Assembly: GCA_949494735.1 (NCBI GenBank)
Contig: CATABD010000021.1
Coordinates: forward strand, 1 to 33,900
Direction of reading: 5' to 3'
DNA length: 33,900 bases
DNA from: an uncultured Oscillospiraceae bacterium
Lineage (GTDB): Bacteria; Bacillota; Clostridia; Oscillospirales; Oscillospiraceae
Position numbers and translations under genes: made by a program. Below are positions 14,246 through 22,670 of the stretch, piece after piece; position 1 is the first letter of the stretch, and each line of letters starts with the position of its first letter. Below the pieces are notes generated by a model, which worked only from the letters and a program-made list of their open reading frames with translations, did not search any database and was not told where the DNA came from.

Positions 14246-15346
14246 TCAGTCTATCTCACCGTACAGGATGCGCAGCATGGCCGCCGCGCCGTCCTGATAG
14301 ATGATGGTTGTGATTTCCTCCGTCTTTTCCGGGTAGGACTCCCCCGGCAGCAGCCCATCCGCGATTTTCACCGCCACCTGGATGGTGTCAAAGCCGATGG
14401 AATAGCAGTCCTGCACCCCCAGGGCATAGATGACGCCATCCCGAAGGTAACCCAGCGCTTCCTGGTCATGGTCCATGCCCACGATGGCCACCTGGCCCTG
14501 GAGTCCGGCCTCCACCACCGCCCGGGCCGCGCCCACGGGATTGCTCATGTTGCAGCAGATGATGCCGGCCAGGTCGGGATGGCGCGCCAAGAACTCTTTG
14601 GTGTACTCATAAGCCAGCTCCACCGTATCCCTGTCATACTCGGTCTCCACAATTTCCATGTCCGGGTATTGCCCGATGACGCGCCGGGCGCCCAGGGCCC
14701 GGTCCTCATGGCAGGGCGCGCCGGGGGTGCCTACCAGAAGGGCCACCTTACCCGTGCCCCCCAGCTTCTCGCACAGCGCCCGGGTCAGGTCGGCCCCGTC
14801 CTCGTAGTTGTGGGTGTTGCCCACGTAGGCGATGCGCCGGCAGCCGTTTTCCTTGGAGGAGTCGGAGCTGGAAAAGGTCATCACCTTGTGTCCCTCGTCC
14901 AGCAGGGCGTTGATGGCAGGGGTCACCGTGCCCACGTCCGCCACGTCTACGCCGATTACGTCGAACCCCCGCCCAGCGGCCTCCCTGAGCCGCCGGAGCT
15001 GGTCCTGGGCGGAGACAGAGACGGGGGCCAGGTACTCGTAGTTGACGGACACGCCCATCTCCTCGTACTGGCGGGCGGCGTCCTCCATGCCCAGGGCCAC
15101 CGCGTCCCACCAGGGATGGACCATCTTATAAGTAAAGTAAAAGTCGTACTCGGTCTTGCGGGGGCCGTAGCCGTCCAGGCTCCGGTCAAAACGGACCGCG
15201 CCTTCCGGGCCGTCCGGCCCGGACTGGACCGCCGGGGAATCAGATGGGCCGGACAGGCCGGCCTCGCATCCGCCCAGCCCCAGGGAGCATGCGCACAGCG
15301 CCGCCAGGGCAAGGGCGCGAAGGTTCCGTTTGGCGTTCTTCAGCAT
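14246..15346 (-). CDS. Periplasmic sugar-binding-like lipoprotein (type 1 PBP)
   Basis: 366 aa with a lipoprotein signal peptide ending in LGGC (Cys27 lipidated). The mature part is a ribose/galactose-type substrate-binding fold: YKMVHPWWDAVALGMEDAARQYEEMGV, DVIGVDVADVGTVTPAINALLDEG, GIICCNMSNPVGAARAVVEAGLQGQVAIVGMDHD. Such proteins usually serve ABC sugar importers, but no permease or ATPase is adjacent; a hybrid histidine kinase follows after 19 bp. A sensory rather than transport role is inferred, as for other kinase-coupled binding proteins. AGGAGAGG precedes the ATG at 15346. The ligand is not predictable from sequence. Confidence 0.9.
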   Translation of the reverse strand: MLKNAKRNLRALALAALCACSLGLGGCEAGLSGPSDSPAVQSGPDGPEGAVRFDRSLDGYGPRKTEYDFYFTYKMVHPWWDAVALGMEDAARQYEEMGVSVNYEYLAPVSVSAQDQLRRLREAAGRGFDVIGVDVADVGTVTPAINALLDEGHKVMTFSSSDSSKENGCRRIAYVGNTHNYEDGADLTRALCEKLGGTGKVALLVGTPGAPCHEDRALGARRVIGQYPDMEIVETEYDRDTVELAYEYTKEFLARHPDLAGIICCNMSNPVGAARAVVEAGLQGQVAIVGMDHDQEALGYLRDGVIYALGVQDCYSIGFDTIQVAVKIADGLLPGESYPEKTEEITTIIYQDGAAAMLRILYGEID

Positions 15347-15386
15347 GGCTAAGCCTCTCCTCTCTCAGCCGGACTCACTAAAGAAT

Positions 15387-15415
15387 AGCTTACCATACAA
15401 GGTGCCGGAAAACAA
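15387..15415 (-). promoter_or_regulatory. Weak candidate promoter of the binding-protein/kinase operon
   Basis: On the minus strand TTGTTT (15415-15410) and TAAGCT (15392-15387) are 17 bp apart, about 40 bp before the start. The -10 is poor, so this is tentative. Confidence 0.3.
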
Positions 15416-15450
15416 GTGCCAGTTGCGTTTGTGTGGGGATGAAAGGGCAA

Positions 15451-15485
15451 AAAACGCCCTCCGGCCCATGGGGGCCGGAGGGGCG
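15451..15485 (-). terminator. Terminator of the chemotaxis receptor gene
   Basis: A GC-rich hairpin (left arm 15455-15467, right arm ~15472-15485, one-base bulge) is followed on the minus strand by TTTTTTG. It separates the receptor gene from the binding-protein operon. Confidence 0.8.
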
Positions 15486-15505
15486 CTGGGGCAGCGAGGC
15501 GGGGG

Positions 15506-17479
15506 TCAATCCTTGGCCAGGGTAAACTGGTCCACCAGCTGCTTCAGGCCGGCGGCCTCGGCGGACAGCTCCTGGCTGGCGGCGGCGCTCTCCTGGGCGG
15601 TGGCGGAGTTGGTCTGCACCACGCTGGAGATCTGGTCGATGCCTTCGGTGACCTGATTGATGGCGTCGGTCTGGCTGTCCACCGCCTTGACCACGATGTC
15701 CACCTGGGTGGTGACGCTGCCGGCGATGGTGCTGGTGCGCTCCAGGGACTGGGTGACCCGGTCCACTGCCTGGCTGCCCTCGGTGACGGCGGCGATGGAG
15801 CCGCCGATGAGCTCCTTGGTGGCCTTGGCGGCCTCGTCGGACTTCTGGGCCAGGTTGCGCACCTCGTCGGCCACCACGGCGAAGCCCTTGCCCGCGCTGC
15901 CCGCCCGGGCGGCCTCCACGGCGGCGTTCAGGGCCAGGATGTTGGTCTGGAAGGCGATGTTCTCAATGGCGGCGATAATCTTGGAAATCTCCTCGGAGGA
16001 GCTGGAGATCTTCTCCATGGCTGCGTTCAGATCCTTCACATAGTCTACGCTGATCCCCAGCTGGGCCCCCGCCTGGCCCACGGCCTGGCCCGCCTGTTCG
16101 GCTGCTGCTGCGGTCCTTTTGGCGCTGGCCGAGATATCGTTGATGGTGGCGGCAAGCTCCTCCACCGCGCTGGCCTGCTCCATAGAGCCCTGGCTCAGGG
16201 TCTGGGCGCCGGTGGATACGTGGCCGCTGGCGGAGGATACCTGGGCGGCGGCGGCGTCGATGCGCCGCATGGTGCCGCTCAGCTCCACCTTCAGGTTGCG
16301 CATGGACAGCAGGATGTTCTGGAATTCGCCCACATAGGCGTCCCGGTGGGAGGACTGGATGTCGAAGTTCTTGTTGGCCATTTCGGTGAGCAGGTAGCTG
16401 ATGTCATTGATGATGGTGTTCAGCCCCGAAACCATATCCGCCGTGGCCTGGGTGAGCTGGGCCGTTTCATCCCGGCTGGCGGTCTGGGGGACGGGGGATT
16501 TCAAATCGCCCTCCACCAGCAGCTTCATCCGCTGGCACACCGCCCGCATGGGTTTGCTGATGCTGGTGGACAGCCTCAGGGCCACCGCGATGGAGGCCAG
16601 GGCGGAGGCCGCGCTCACCAGGATGTTGATGAGGATGCCCACATATGTATCGGTGAGGTAGTCCTTTTTCATAGCGGTGACGGCCACGCTCCAGCCGTCG
16701 GTGCCGCCAACAGGGGCGTAGGCCGCGTACCGGGGTCCGTCGGCGTCGTTAAAGCTGCCGAAGCCGTTTTTCCCCTGGCGCATCTCGGCGTGGATGGCGG
16801 CCAGCTCCTTCAGGGAGCGGTCATCCTGGGCGTCCCGCTCCACGTTCTGGGTGGTGATGGTCTCCAGGGTGACGTCGGCAATGGTGTCGCCGTTTTTGTT
16901 AATCATGTAAGCGCGGCTGTTTTTGCTCACCTTGATGGAGGACACAATGTCGTTTAGAAAGGTCTCCGGCGGCACAAAGTAGACCACGCCCACAATGCCG
17001 TCCCCCCGGCTCCCGTTGGCGTAGAGGGGGGCGGCCACCATGATGGACAGCTCGCCGGTAATTTTGCTGACGAGGGGCTCGGACACATAGACAGTGCCCT
17101 TCATGGCCTGCTGGACATACTCCCGGTCGGAGTAGTCCTTGCCGTCGAAAATGCTCAGGCCGTCGGCGCCGATGATATTGCCCCGCTGGAAGCCGTGCAT
17201 GGAGGCCCGCTCGTCAATGATGGCCCGCTTGGTTTCCACAGGGGTCTCCGGGTCGGACAGCTGGGCGATGCAGCCGGTGTCCATGGCCACGTTTTTGTAG
17301 GCGGTGAGCTCCTGCTCGATCCGCTCCGCCGCCAGCACGGCGGTTTCGCTCATCATCTGGTCCACTGTGGCGATGGTGCTGCGGTAGTTGAGGGAGATGC
17401 TGGTGGCGCCCACCAGTACCAGCGCGGTTAAGACTGTCGCCATCAGGCATACCGTGATTTTTTTGCGGATACTGTTCAT
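15506..17479 (-). CDS. Methyl-accepting chemotaxis protein
   Basis: 657 aa. Membrane segment ~8-29; double-Cache extracellular sensor ~35-280 ([22 protein letters not shown] and [18 protein letters not shown] are dCache-like); second membrane segment ~285-305; HAMP ~306-360; signalling domain to the C-terminus with the conserved hairpin tip [20 protein letters not shown] and [16 protein letters not shown]. It would bind a small ligand outside and control CheA. No che or flagellar genes are in the window. GAGGTG precedes the ATG at 17479. It has its own promoter with a palindrome across the -10. Confidence 0.95.
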   Translation of the reverse strand: MNSIRKKITVCLMATVLTALVLVGATSISLNYRSTIATVDQMMSETAVLAAERIEQELTAYKNVAMDTGCIAQLSDPETPVETKRAIIDERASMHGFQRGNIIGADGLSIFDGKDYSDREYVQQAMKGTVYVSEPLVSKITGELSIMVAAPLYANGSRGDGIVGVVYFVPPETFLNDIVSSIKVSKNSRAYMINKNGDTIADVTLETITTQNVERDAQDDRSLKELAAIHAEMRQGKNGFGSFNDADGPRYAAYAPVGGTDGWSVAVTAMKKDYLTDTYVGILINILVSAASALASIAVALRLSTSISKPMRAVCQRMKLLVEGDLKSPVPQTASRDETAQLTQATADMVSGLNTIINDISYLLTEMANKNFDIQSSHRDAYVGEFQNILLSMRNLKVELSGTMRRIDAAAAQVSSASGHVSTGAQTLSQGSMEQASAVEELAATINDISASAKRTAAAAEQAGQAVGQAGAQLGISVDYVKDLNAAMEKISSSSEEISKIIAAIENIAFQTNILALNAAVEAARAGSAGKGFAVVADEVRNLAQKSDEAAKATKELIGGSIAAVTEGSQAVDRVTQSLERTSTIAGSVTTQVDIVVKAVDSQTDAINQVTEGIDQISSVVQTNSATAQESAAASQELSAEAAGLKQLVDQFTLAKD

Positions 17480-17534
17480 CTCTGTGCACCTCGTAAATCA
17501 TGATGTGGTGTCTGGACCGCGCCCGTAAAAGCGG

Positions 17535-17558
17535 CCACTGCTATTATATGAGCAGTGG
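17535..17558. promoter_or_regulatory. Inverted repeat across the receptor -10 box
   Basis: CCACTGCT (17535-17542) and AGCAGTGG (17551-17558) are perfect inverted repeats with an 8-bp centre that contains the -10 hexamer. This is where a dimeric repressor would be expected to bind; a short hairpin in a read-through transcript is the alternative. The rest of the 17480-17798 gap holds only this promoter and that of the symporter gene. Confidence 0.5.
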
Positions 17559-17572
17559 AGCCCGGTTGTCAA
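17543..17572 (-). promoter_or_regulatory. Predicted promoter of the chemotaxis receptor gene
   Basis: On the minus strand consensus TTGACA (17572-17567) and TATAAT (17548-17543) are 18 bp apart, leaving a leader of about 55 bases to the start. Confidence 0.7.
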
Positions 17573-17666
17573 TGGGTTAACGAATTTTGCCGGACTGGGG
17601 CGAAAAATGACCTGGGGTGCGGGCGGCGGCGAACCCCGCGCATACGGCGGGAATGGTTACATTGCA

Positions 17667-17695
17667 TTGATAAGTCGGGCCTGCTGGGGTAGGAT
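17667..17695 (+). promoter_or_regulatory. Candidate promoter of the AGCS symporter gene
   Basis: TTGATA (17667-17672) and TAGGAT (17690-17695) are 17 bp apart. A leader of roughly 100 bases to the start at 17799 would follow. Confidence 0.45.
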
Positions 17696-17798
17696 AAACG
17701 ATATGAAATTGACGGTACGGTTATGACCGGCGGGAGGATGTTTTATCCCGCCGCCACGGATGGGGCGCGGACCGGACCGGATTGCCAGGGAGGCCGCC

Positions 17799-19214
17799 AT
17801 GAAACCAATTGCCGACGCCATCACCGCCGCCTACAACCTGCTGTGGGGCGACCTCTTTATAATCCCCTTGCCGGGGGGCGGGGCGCTGGGGGTATCGCTA
17901 CTGGTTGCACTGCTCATCCCCACGGGCATCTTTTTTACCGTCCGCACCCGGGTGCTGCCCATCCGGCTGTTCCCGGAGATGCTTCGGGCGGCGGCGGAAA
18001 AGCGGACCGACCGGGAGGGAAGCGCCATCTCCGGCGTCCAGGCCCTCATCGTTTCCACCGCCACCCGGGTGGGCATGGGCAACCTGATCGGGGTGGTGGC
18101 AGCCATTTCCGCCGGGGGGGCGGGGGCGGTGTTCTGGATGTGGGTTACGGCGCTGATCGGCTCGTCCACCGCTTTCATTGAGGCCACCCTGGCCCAGCTC
18201 CACAAGGAACGCGACCCGCTGTACGGCGGCTGGCGGGGAGGGCCGGCCTATTATATCCACAGCTTTATCAAGGAGAGGCGGGGCGGGAAACTGGGGCGGT
18301 ACTCTGTTCTGGCGGTGCTGTTTGCCGTCTCCGGCCTGATCTGCTGGTGCGGCATCAGTCAGGTCATCTCCAACTCCGTGTCCTCCGCCTTCCAGAACGC
18401 CTTTCACATCGAGCCCGTTTACACCACTGTTGTGCTGGTAGCCCTGTCCGCCGCCATCGTACTGCGGAAGAACGCCACCGTGCGGGTGCTGGACGTGCTG
18501 GTGCCCATCATGGCGGCCTGCTACTTTGTCATCACCCTCATCCTCATCGGTATGAATATCACCGTCCTGCCCGATGTGTTCCGCCGCATTTTCCAGGAGG
18601 CGTTCGGCATCCGCCAGGCGGCGGCGGGGGGCTTTGGCGCCGTTATTATGAACGGGGTGAAGCGGGGGCTGTTCTCCAACGAGGCCGGGTCCGGCTCCGC
18701 CCCCTGCGCCGCCGCGGCGGGGGATACCTCCCATCCCGCCAAGACCGGCCTTTTGCAGGCCCTGGGAGTATTCATCGACACCATCGTGATCTGCTCCTGC
18801 ACCGCCTTCATTATCCTGGTGACCCCAGAGGGGAAAATTGCCGGGCTGGGGGGCATGGACCTGCTCCAGGCCTCCATGCAGCACCACCTGGGTCGGTTCG
18901 GGGTGGTGTTCATCGCCCTGATCCTGTGGCTGTTCAGCTTCTCCACCTTTGTGGGCATCCTGTTCTACGCCCGGTCCAACGTGGCCTACCTGTTCGGCGA
19001 CAATTGGCTGTCCCAGACTCTCTACAAAGTGCTGGCCCTGGCCATGCTGTTCGTGGGCGGGCTGGCGGCGTATACCTTTGTGTGGGACCTGGGGGACGTG
19101 GGGGTGGGGCTGATGACGGTGTTCAATATTATCGTCATCGTACCCATGTCGGGGCAGGCGCTTCGCGCCCTCCGGGACTACGAGGGGAAGATGCGGGAGC
19201 GCGGAAAGAAGTAA
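17799..19214 (+). CDS. Sodium:alanine/glycine symporter, AGCS family
   Basis: About 471 aa with ten or more membrane segments. Family signatures are ATRVGMGNLIGVVAAISAGGAGAVFWMW near residue 88, and the second conserved block KRGLFSNEAGSGSAPCAAAA near 290. AGCS proteins import alanine or glycine with Na+. Start MKPIADAI at 17799 is chosen for GGGAGG five to six bases upstream; the in-frame ATG at 17760 lacks a site. It is convergent with an NSS transporter, sharing a terminator at 19216-19247. Confidence 0.93.
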   Translation: MKPIADAITAAYNLLWGDLFIIPLPGGGALGVSLLVALLIPTGIFFTVRTRVLPIRLFPEMLRAAAEKRTDREGSAISGVQALIVSTATRVGMGNLIGVVAAISAGGAGAVFWMWVTALIGSSTAFIEATLAQLHKERDPLYGGWRGGPAYYIHSFIKERRGGKLGRYSVLAVLFAVSGLICWCGISQVISNSVSSAFQNAFHIEPVYTTVVLVALSAAIVLRKNATVRVLDVLVPIMAACYFVITLILIGMNITVLPDVFRRIFQEAFGIRQAAAGGFGAVIMNGVKRGLFSNEAGSGSAPCAAAAGDTSHPAKTGLLQALGVFIDTIVICSCTAFIILVTPEGKIAGLGGMDLLQASMQHHLGRFGVVFIALILWLFSFSTFVGILFYARSNVAYLFGDNWLSQTLYKVLALAMLFVGGLAAYTFVWDLGDVGVGLMTVFNIIVIVPMSGQALRALRDYEGKMRERGKK

Positions 19215-19215
19215 A

Positions 19216-19247
19216 AAAGCCCCGGTTTCTTCTGAAACCGGGGCTTT
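19216..19247. terminator. Bidirectional terminator between two transporters
   Basis: A 14-bp perfect stem (AAAGCCCCGGTTTC, 19216-19229, with 19234-19247) with loop TTCT sits between the convergent genes. Confidence 0.85.
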
Positions 19248-19250
19248 CCG

Positions 19251-20615
19251 TTACCTCATTAAGCCTTGGATCAAAATCACCAGGATGAGTACGGGGAGTA
19301 CAAACTGGAAATAGGGCTTCAGCGCCCGGGGCATTTTTACGCCCCTGCCTGCGTTGGCCTCGGCCAGGTACTTGTCGAAGCCCCAGCCCCATTTGGTGAC
19401 GCAGAACAGCAGGTAGGCCAGCGACCCCAGGGGGAGCAGCAGGTTGGACACCAGGAAGTCCTCAATGTCCAGCACCTGGCCCACCGCGCCGTTGGGCAAA
19501 ACAGCCTCGAAATACCACAGGTTATAGCCCAGCACGCAGGGCATGGAGGCCAGCAGGAGGAACACGCCGTTGAACAGCGCCGCCTTTTTCCGGCTCCAGC
19601 CAAAGTTGTCGATGCACCCGGCCAGCAGGTTCTCGAACACGGCGATGACAGTGGAGAAGCTGGCGAAGGTCATGAACAGGAAGAACAGCCCCCCCCACAG
19701 CCGTCCCCCGGCCATATTGGCAAACACCTTGGGCAGGGTGATGAAGATGAGGGACGGCCCCGCGTCCGGCTGCACCCCAAAGGAAAAACAGGCGGGGAAG
19801 ATGATGAGGCCGCTCATAATGGCCACGAAGGTGTCAAGGCCGCAAATGCGGGCCGCCTCCCCGGCCAGGGTGTTGTCCCGGCTCATGTAGCTGCCGAAGA
19901 TCTCCATGGCGGCGATACCCAGGCTGAGGGTGAAGAACGCCTGGTTCATGGCGGCCGTGACCACCTTGCCCAGCCCCTGCTCCACGGCCCGGCCGAAGTC
20001 GGGCAGGAGGTAGAATCGGACGCCCTCCCCCGCGCCGGGGAGGGTGAGGCTGTGCACCGCCAGCACCACGATGAGGCCCAGCAGGCCCAGCATCATCCAC
20101 TTGGTCACCCGCTCCAGCCCGCCCTGGAGGCCCAGGGAGCACACCAGGAAGCCCGCCGCCACCGTCACCGCCATCCAGACGGTCATCTCCATGGGGTCGG
20201 CCCGCATGGCGGAGAACACCCCGTCCACCGCCTCCAGGGCCATTCCCTCGAAAGCGCCCCCGGCGAATTTGAAGAAGTAGCCCAGCATCCAGCCGGACAC
20301 GGTGGTGTAGTACATCATCAGCAGATAGCAGCCAATCAGGCAGAACCAGCCGTGGACATGCCACTTGAACCCCGTGGGTTCCAGGGCCCGGTAGCCCAGC
20401 ACGGCGCTCTTGCGGCTGGCCCGGCCCACCGCCAGCTCCATGGTGAGCACAGGCACCCCCATAATCACCAGGAACAGCAGGTAGAACAGCACGAACACGC
20501 CGCCGCCGTATTCCCCGGTGACATAGGGGAATTTCCACACGTTGCCAATGCCGATGGCGCATCCGGCGCTCACCAGCAGGAAACCCAGCCGGGAGCGGAA
20601 GCTTTCTCGTTTCAT
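19251..20615 (-). CDS. Sodium-dependent amino-acid transporter, NSS (SNF) family
   Basis: 454 aa, about 11-12 membrane segments, typical of bacterial NSS proteins (LeuT/Tyt1 type). The signature near residue 16 is SAGCAIGIGNVWKFPYVTGEYGGG, carrying the Na+ and substrate-binding unwound first helix. It imports an amino acid or amine with Na+; the substrate is unknown. GGAGAGGG precedes the ATG at 20615. It has a consensus promoter at 20645-20673 and shares a terminator with the AGCS gene. Confidence 0.94.
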   Translation of the reverse strand: MKRESFRSRLGFLLVSAGCAIGIGNVWKFPYVTGEYGGGVFVLFYLLFLVIMGVPVLTMELAVGRASRKSAVLGYRALEPTGFKWHVHGWFCLIGCYLLMMYYTTVSGWMLGYFFKFAGGAFEGMALEAVDGVFSAMRADPMEMTVWMAVTVAAGFLVCSLGLQGGLERVTKWMMLGLLGLIVVLAVHSLTLPGAGEGVRFYLLPDFGRAVEQGLGKVVTAAMNQAFFTLSLGIAAMEIFGSYMSRDNTLAGEAARICGLDTFVAIMSGLIIFPACFSFGVQPDAGPSLIFITLPKVFANMAGGRLWGGLFFLFMTFASFSTVIAVFENLLAGCIDNFGWSRKKAALFNGVFLLLASMPCVLGYNLWYFEAVLPNGAVGQVLDIEDFLVSNLLLPLGSLAYLLFCVTKWGWGFDKYLAEANAGRGVKMPRALKPYFQFVLPVLILVILIQGLMR

Positions 20616-20644
20616 TTGCCCTCTCCTCTTTGCAAATTTCCGCC

Positions 20645-20673
20645 ATTATATCGGAGAACCGGGCAAATGTCAA
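20645..20673 (-). promoter_or_regulatory. Consensus promoter of the NSS transporter gene
   Basis: On the minus strand exact TTGACA (20673-20668) and exact TATAAT (20650-20645) are 17 bp apart, about 30 bp before the start. Confidence 0.85.
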
Positions 20674-20696
20674 ATTTCACTGTATGTCTGCTGAAA

Positions 20697-20729
20697 CAGC
20701 CCGCCTGCGTGGCAAGCGCAGGCGGGCTG
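20697..20729 (-). terminator. Terminator after the unknown membrane protein gene
   Basis: CAGCCCGCCTGCG (20697-20709) pairs perfectly with 20717-20729. On the minus strand it is followed only by TTTC, so efficiency is uncertain. Confidence 0.65.
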
Positions 20730-20744
20730 TCTGATGGGGCAAGG

Positions 20745-21554
20745 TCACTTTCCCGGCTGCCCCAGCTGCTCCCGCGCCCAGGCGGCGTACCAGGTTTTGC
20801 CGCCCTCGTCCCGCAGGCGGGCCAGCAGGGGGGCTGCCTGCTCCGGCCCCAGGCAGCGCAGGGCGTCCTGGGCCAGGATCTGCTGTATGTCCAGACGGCG
20901 CAGCCGGAAGGGGGCCTGCCAAAGCTGCTGCTCCAGCCAGGCCCGGTCCACCGCCCGGCCCCGCAGGCAGGTGAGCCGGGCGCGCAGCAGCGCGGCGGTG
21001 CCCGAGAGGTTCTGGGCCAGCCTGGCCTGCTTTTCCCCGCACCCGGCGGCCAGCCCCTCCAGCTCCTCCAATGCCTGGGCGGCCCCCGCCCGGTCCCCCT
21101 TACCCAAACGATAGGCACACAGGTCCTGGAGGTAGAGCCCCCGCAGGGCGGCGTCCCCCGCCAGCCCGGCCTGTTCCAGCGGGGACAGGGCGGCAAGGGC
21201 CGCGTCAAAGTCCCCCTTGGCGGCATAGCCGTCGGCCAGGTAGGCGCAGGCCACCAGCTGCTCCCGGCTGTCCGGCCTCAGCCGCCCGGGGATTTCGGCG
21301 TACTGCCGGAGGAAAGCGTCCGGGTCCAGCTCCACGTGGAGCAGGCCCAGCAACTTGGTGTTGCAGCTGTCCGCCACCAGCCTGGCCGCCAGGAGGCCCG
21401 CAAAAACCCCCAGCAGGAGCAGGAGCACCGAGGCGATAAGCGGGATATGGACAGGCAGCCCCCTGTCCCGAATCCAGACCAGTATGGTCAACACCGCCGC
21501 CGCCGCGAACACGCCCGCCGCGGTCAGCCTGCTCTGCCGGAACGCCCGAACCAT
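20745..21554 (-). CDS. Unrecognised membrane-anchored protein with helical repeats
   Basis: 269 aa. Two hydrophobic segments (~10-27 and ~36-58) are followed by an Ala/Leu/Gln-rich helical cytoplasmic part (~75-269) with TPR-like helix pairs, e.g. LVACAYLADGYAAKGDFDAALAAL. I do not recognise a family. A general protein-interaction role is the most that TPR-like helices suggest. A -10 (TATAAT, 21597-21592) lies about 40 bp upstream with a weak -35. It is monocistronic between the NSS and MBL genes, with codon use like its GC-rich neighbours. Confidence 0.7.
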   Translation of the reverse strand: MVRAFRQSRLTAAGVFAAAAVLTILVWIRDRGLPVHIPLIASVLLLLLGVFAGLLAARLVADSCNTKLLGLLHVELDPDAFLRQYAEIPGRLRPDSREQLVACAYLADGYAAKGDFDAALAALSPLEQAGLAGDAALRGLYLQDLCAYRLGKGDRAGAAQALEELEGLAAGCGEKQARLAQNLSGTAALLRARLTCLRGRAVDRAWLEQQLWQAPFRLRRLDIQQILAQDALRCLGPEQAAPLLARLRDEGGKTWYAAWAREQLGQPGK

Positions 21555-21591
21555 AGCGCCGCACCCCGTTTCACAATTAAGAAGTGCTTTG

Positions 21592-21621
21592 ATTATAGCC
21601 GCCCGGCGCCTGTTTCCGCAA
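21592..21621 (-). promoter_or_regulatory. Candidate promoter of the unknown membrane protein gene
   Basis: On the minus strand TTGCGG (21621-21616) and TATAAT (21597-21592) are 18 bp apart. The -10 is consensus, the -35 weak. Confidence 0.4.
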
Positions 21622-21738
21622 GTGGAGAGAAGGGAAAAAGCCTTTTTTCATCCGCCAGCACAAAAGCACTTGTGAAAAAAATCCTCACTTTGTGACGAAT
21701 ACCAAAAGTTTTCTGTTCCATTTTTCGACACTTTAGGT

Positions 21739-21744
21739 TATAAT
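21739..21744 (+). promoter_or_regulatory. -10 box ahead of the MBL/glycerate operon
   Basis: TATAAT at 21739-21744 has no good -35 at standard distance (TTCCAT at 21716-21721 is the best), which would suit an activator-dependent promoter such as one controlled by CdaR. It leaves a leader of about 80 bases. Nothing else recognisable lies in 21622-21830. Confidence 0.4.
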
Positions 21745-21830
21745 AGCTGTATCATCAGAAAAAATATCAGCAGAATATATCTATATTGTACAAAGCATAG
21801 ACTGGGTATCGGGAATGGGGGCGGTTGAAA

Positions 21831-22670
21831 ATGGTACGTGTCACAGCATTGATGGATAACGACGCGTCGGAAAACAAGGCGCTGGTCAATGAGCACGGCT
21901 TGTCCTATCTCTTGGAGGGACCGGATTTCCGCATCCTTTTCGACTGCGGTTCCGGCCCCCATCCGTGGGTCAACGCCCACAGGCTGGGGCTGGATGTGGA
22001 AAAGCTGGACGCGGTGGTGCTCAGCCACAGCCACTATGACCACGCCGCCGGCTTCCGCGACCTGCTGGAGCAGGGGATGGGCGGCGGAACCCTCTACACC
22101 GGGCCCCATTTTTTTGAAGCGAAGTTTGCCTGCGACGGCCTGCGCTACACCGACCTGTCCGCCGGCTTTGGGCCGGAGTTTCTGGAGCGGCACGGCGTGG
22201 AGCGCCGGGTGGTGGACGGCCTGGCCCAGCCTTTCCCCGGCCTGTGGCTGGTGGGCGGCTTTCCCAGGCGGCACAGCTTTGAGTCCATCCCGGATCGCTT
22301 TGTGCGCCTGACGGCGCAGGGCTTTGTGCCCGACGACTTCTGCGACGAGATCTGCATGGCTGTGGGCACCCCCCAGGGCCTGGCCATTTTCGTGGGCTGC
22401 TCCCACCCCGGCATCCTGAACATGGTGGAGCACGTGTGCGCTGTGCTGGACCGCCCCGTGATGGGGGTGTTCGGCGGCACCCATCTGATGGAGGCGGACG
22501 GGGAGAGGATTGAGGCCACCATCGACGCGTTCCAGGCCAGGGGCCTGCAGGTGCTGGGGCTGAGCCATTGCTCCGGGCGGGAGGCCGAGCGCTGCGCCGG
22601 CCGCCGGGAGGGGCTGCGGCACTGCCACCTGTCGGTGGGGGACAGCATTTTCCTGGAGGCGGGCTGTTGA
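21831..22670 (+). CDS. MBL-fold metallohydrolase, RFA-P synthase-like (COG1237 type)
   Basis: 279 aa. The metallo-beta-lactamase motif SHSHYDHAAG (HxHxDH) lies near residue 67, further ligands are probably GCSHPG near 186 and the His in GLSHCSG near 246. The sequence resembles proteins annotated 7,8-dihydropterin-6-methyl-4-(beta-ribofuranosyl)aminobenzene-phosphate synthase, a name inherited from methanopterin work and unlikely to describe the role here. Start ATG 21831 has a purine-rich GGGGGCGG upstream; a TTG six bases earlier is possible. Its stop overlaps the cdaR start by one base (TGATG), so it is translationally coupled to the glycerate regulator. Its role in that pathway is unknown. 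Confidence 0.87.
   Translation: MVRVTALMDNDASENKALVNEHGLSYLLEGPDFRILFDCGSGPHPWVNAHRLGLDVEKLDAVVLSHSHYDHAAGFRDLLEQGMGGGTLYTGPHFFEAKFACDGLRYTDLSAGFGPEFLERHGVERRVVDGLAQPFPGLWLVGGFPRRHSFESIPDRFVRLTAQGFVPDDFCDEICMAVGTPQGLAIFVGCSHPGILNMVEHVCAVLDRPVMGVFGGTHLMEADGERIEATIDAFQARGLQVLGLSHCSGREAERCAGRREGLRHCHLSVGDSIFLEAGC

Noticed and set aside
19266-21695. An 809-aa plus-strand open frame opposite the NSS transporter and the unknown membrane protein gene
   Set aside because: It runs through two real genes and their terminators, has low-complexity Gln/His/Gly composition and no ribosome site.
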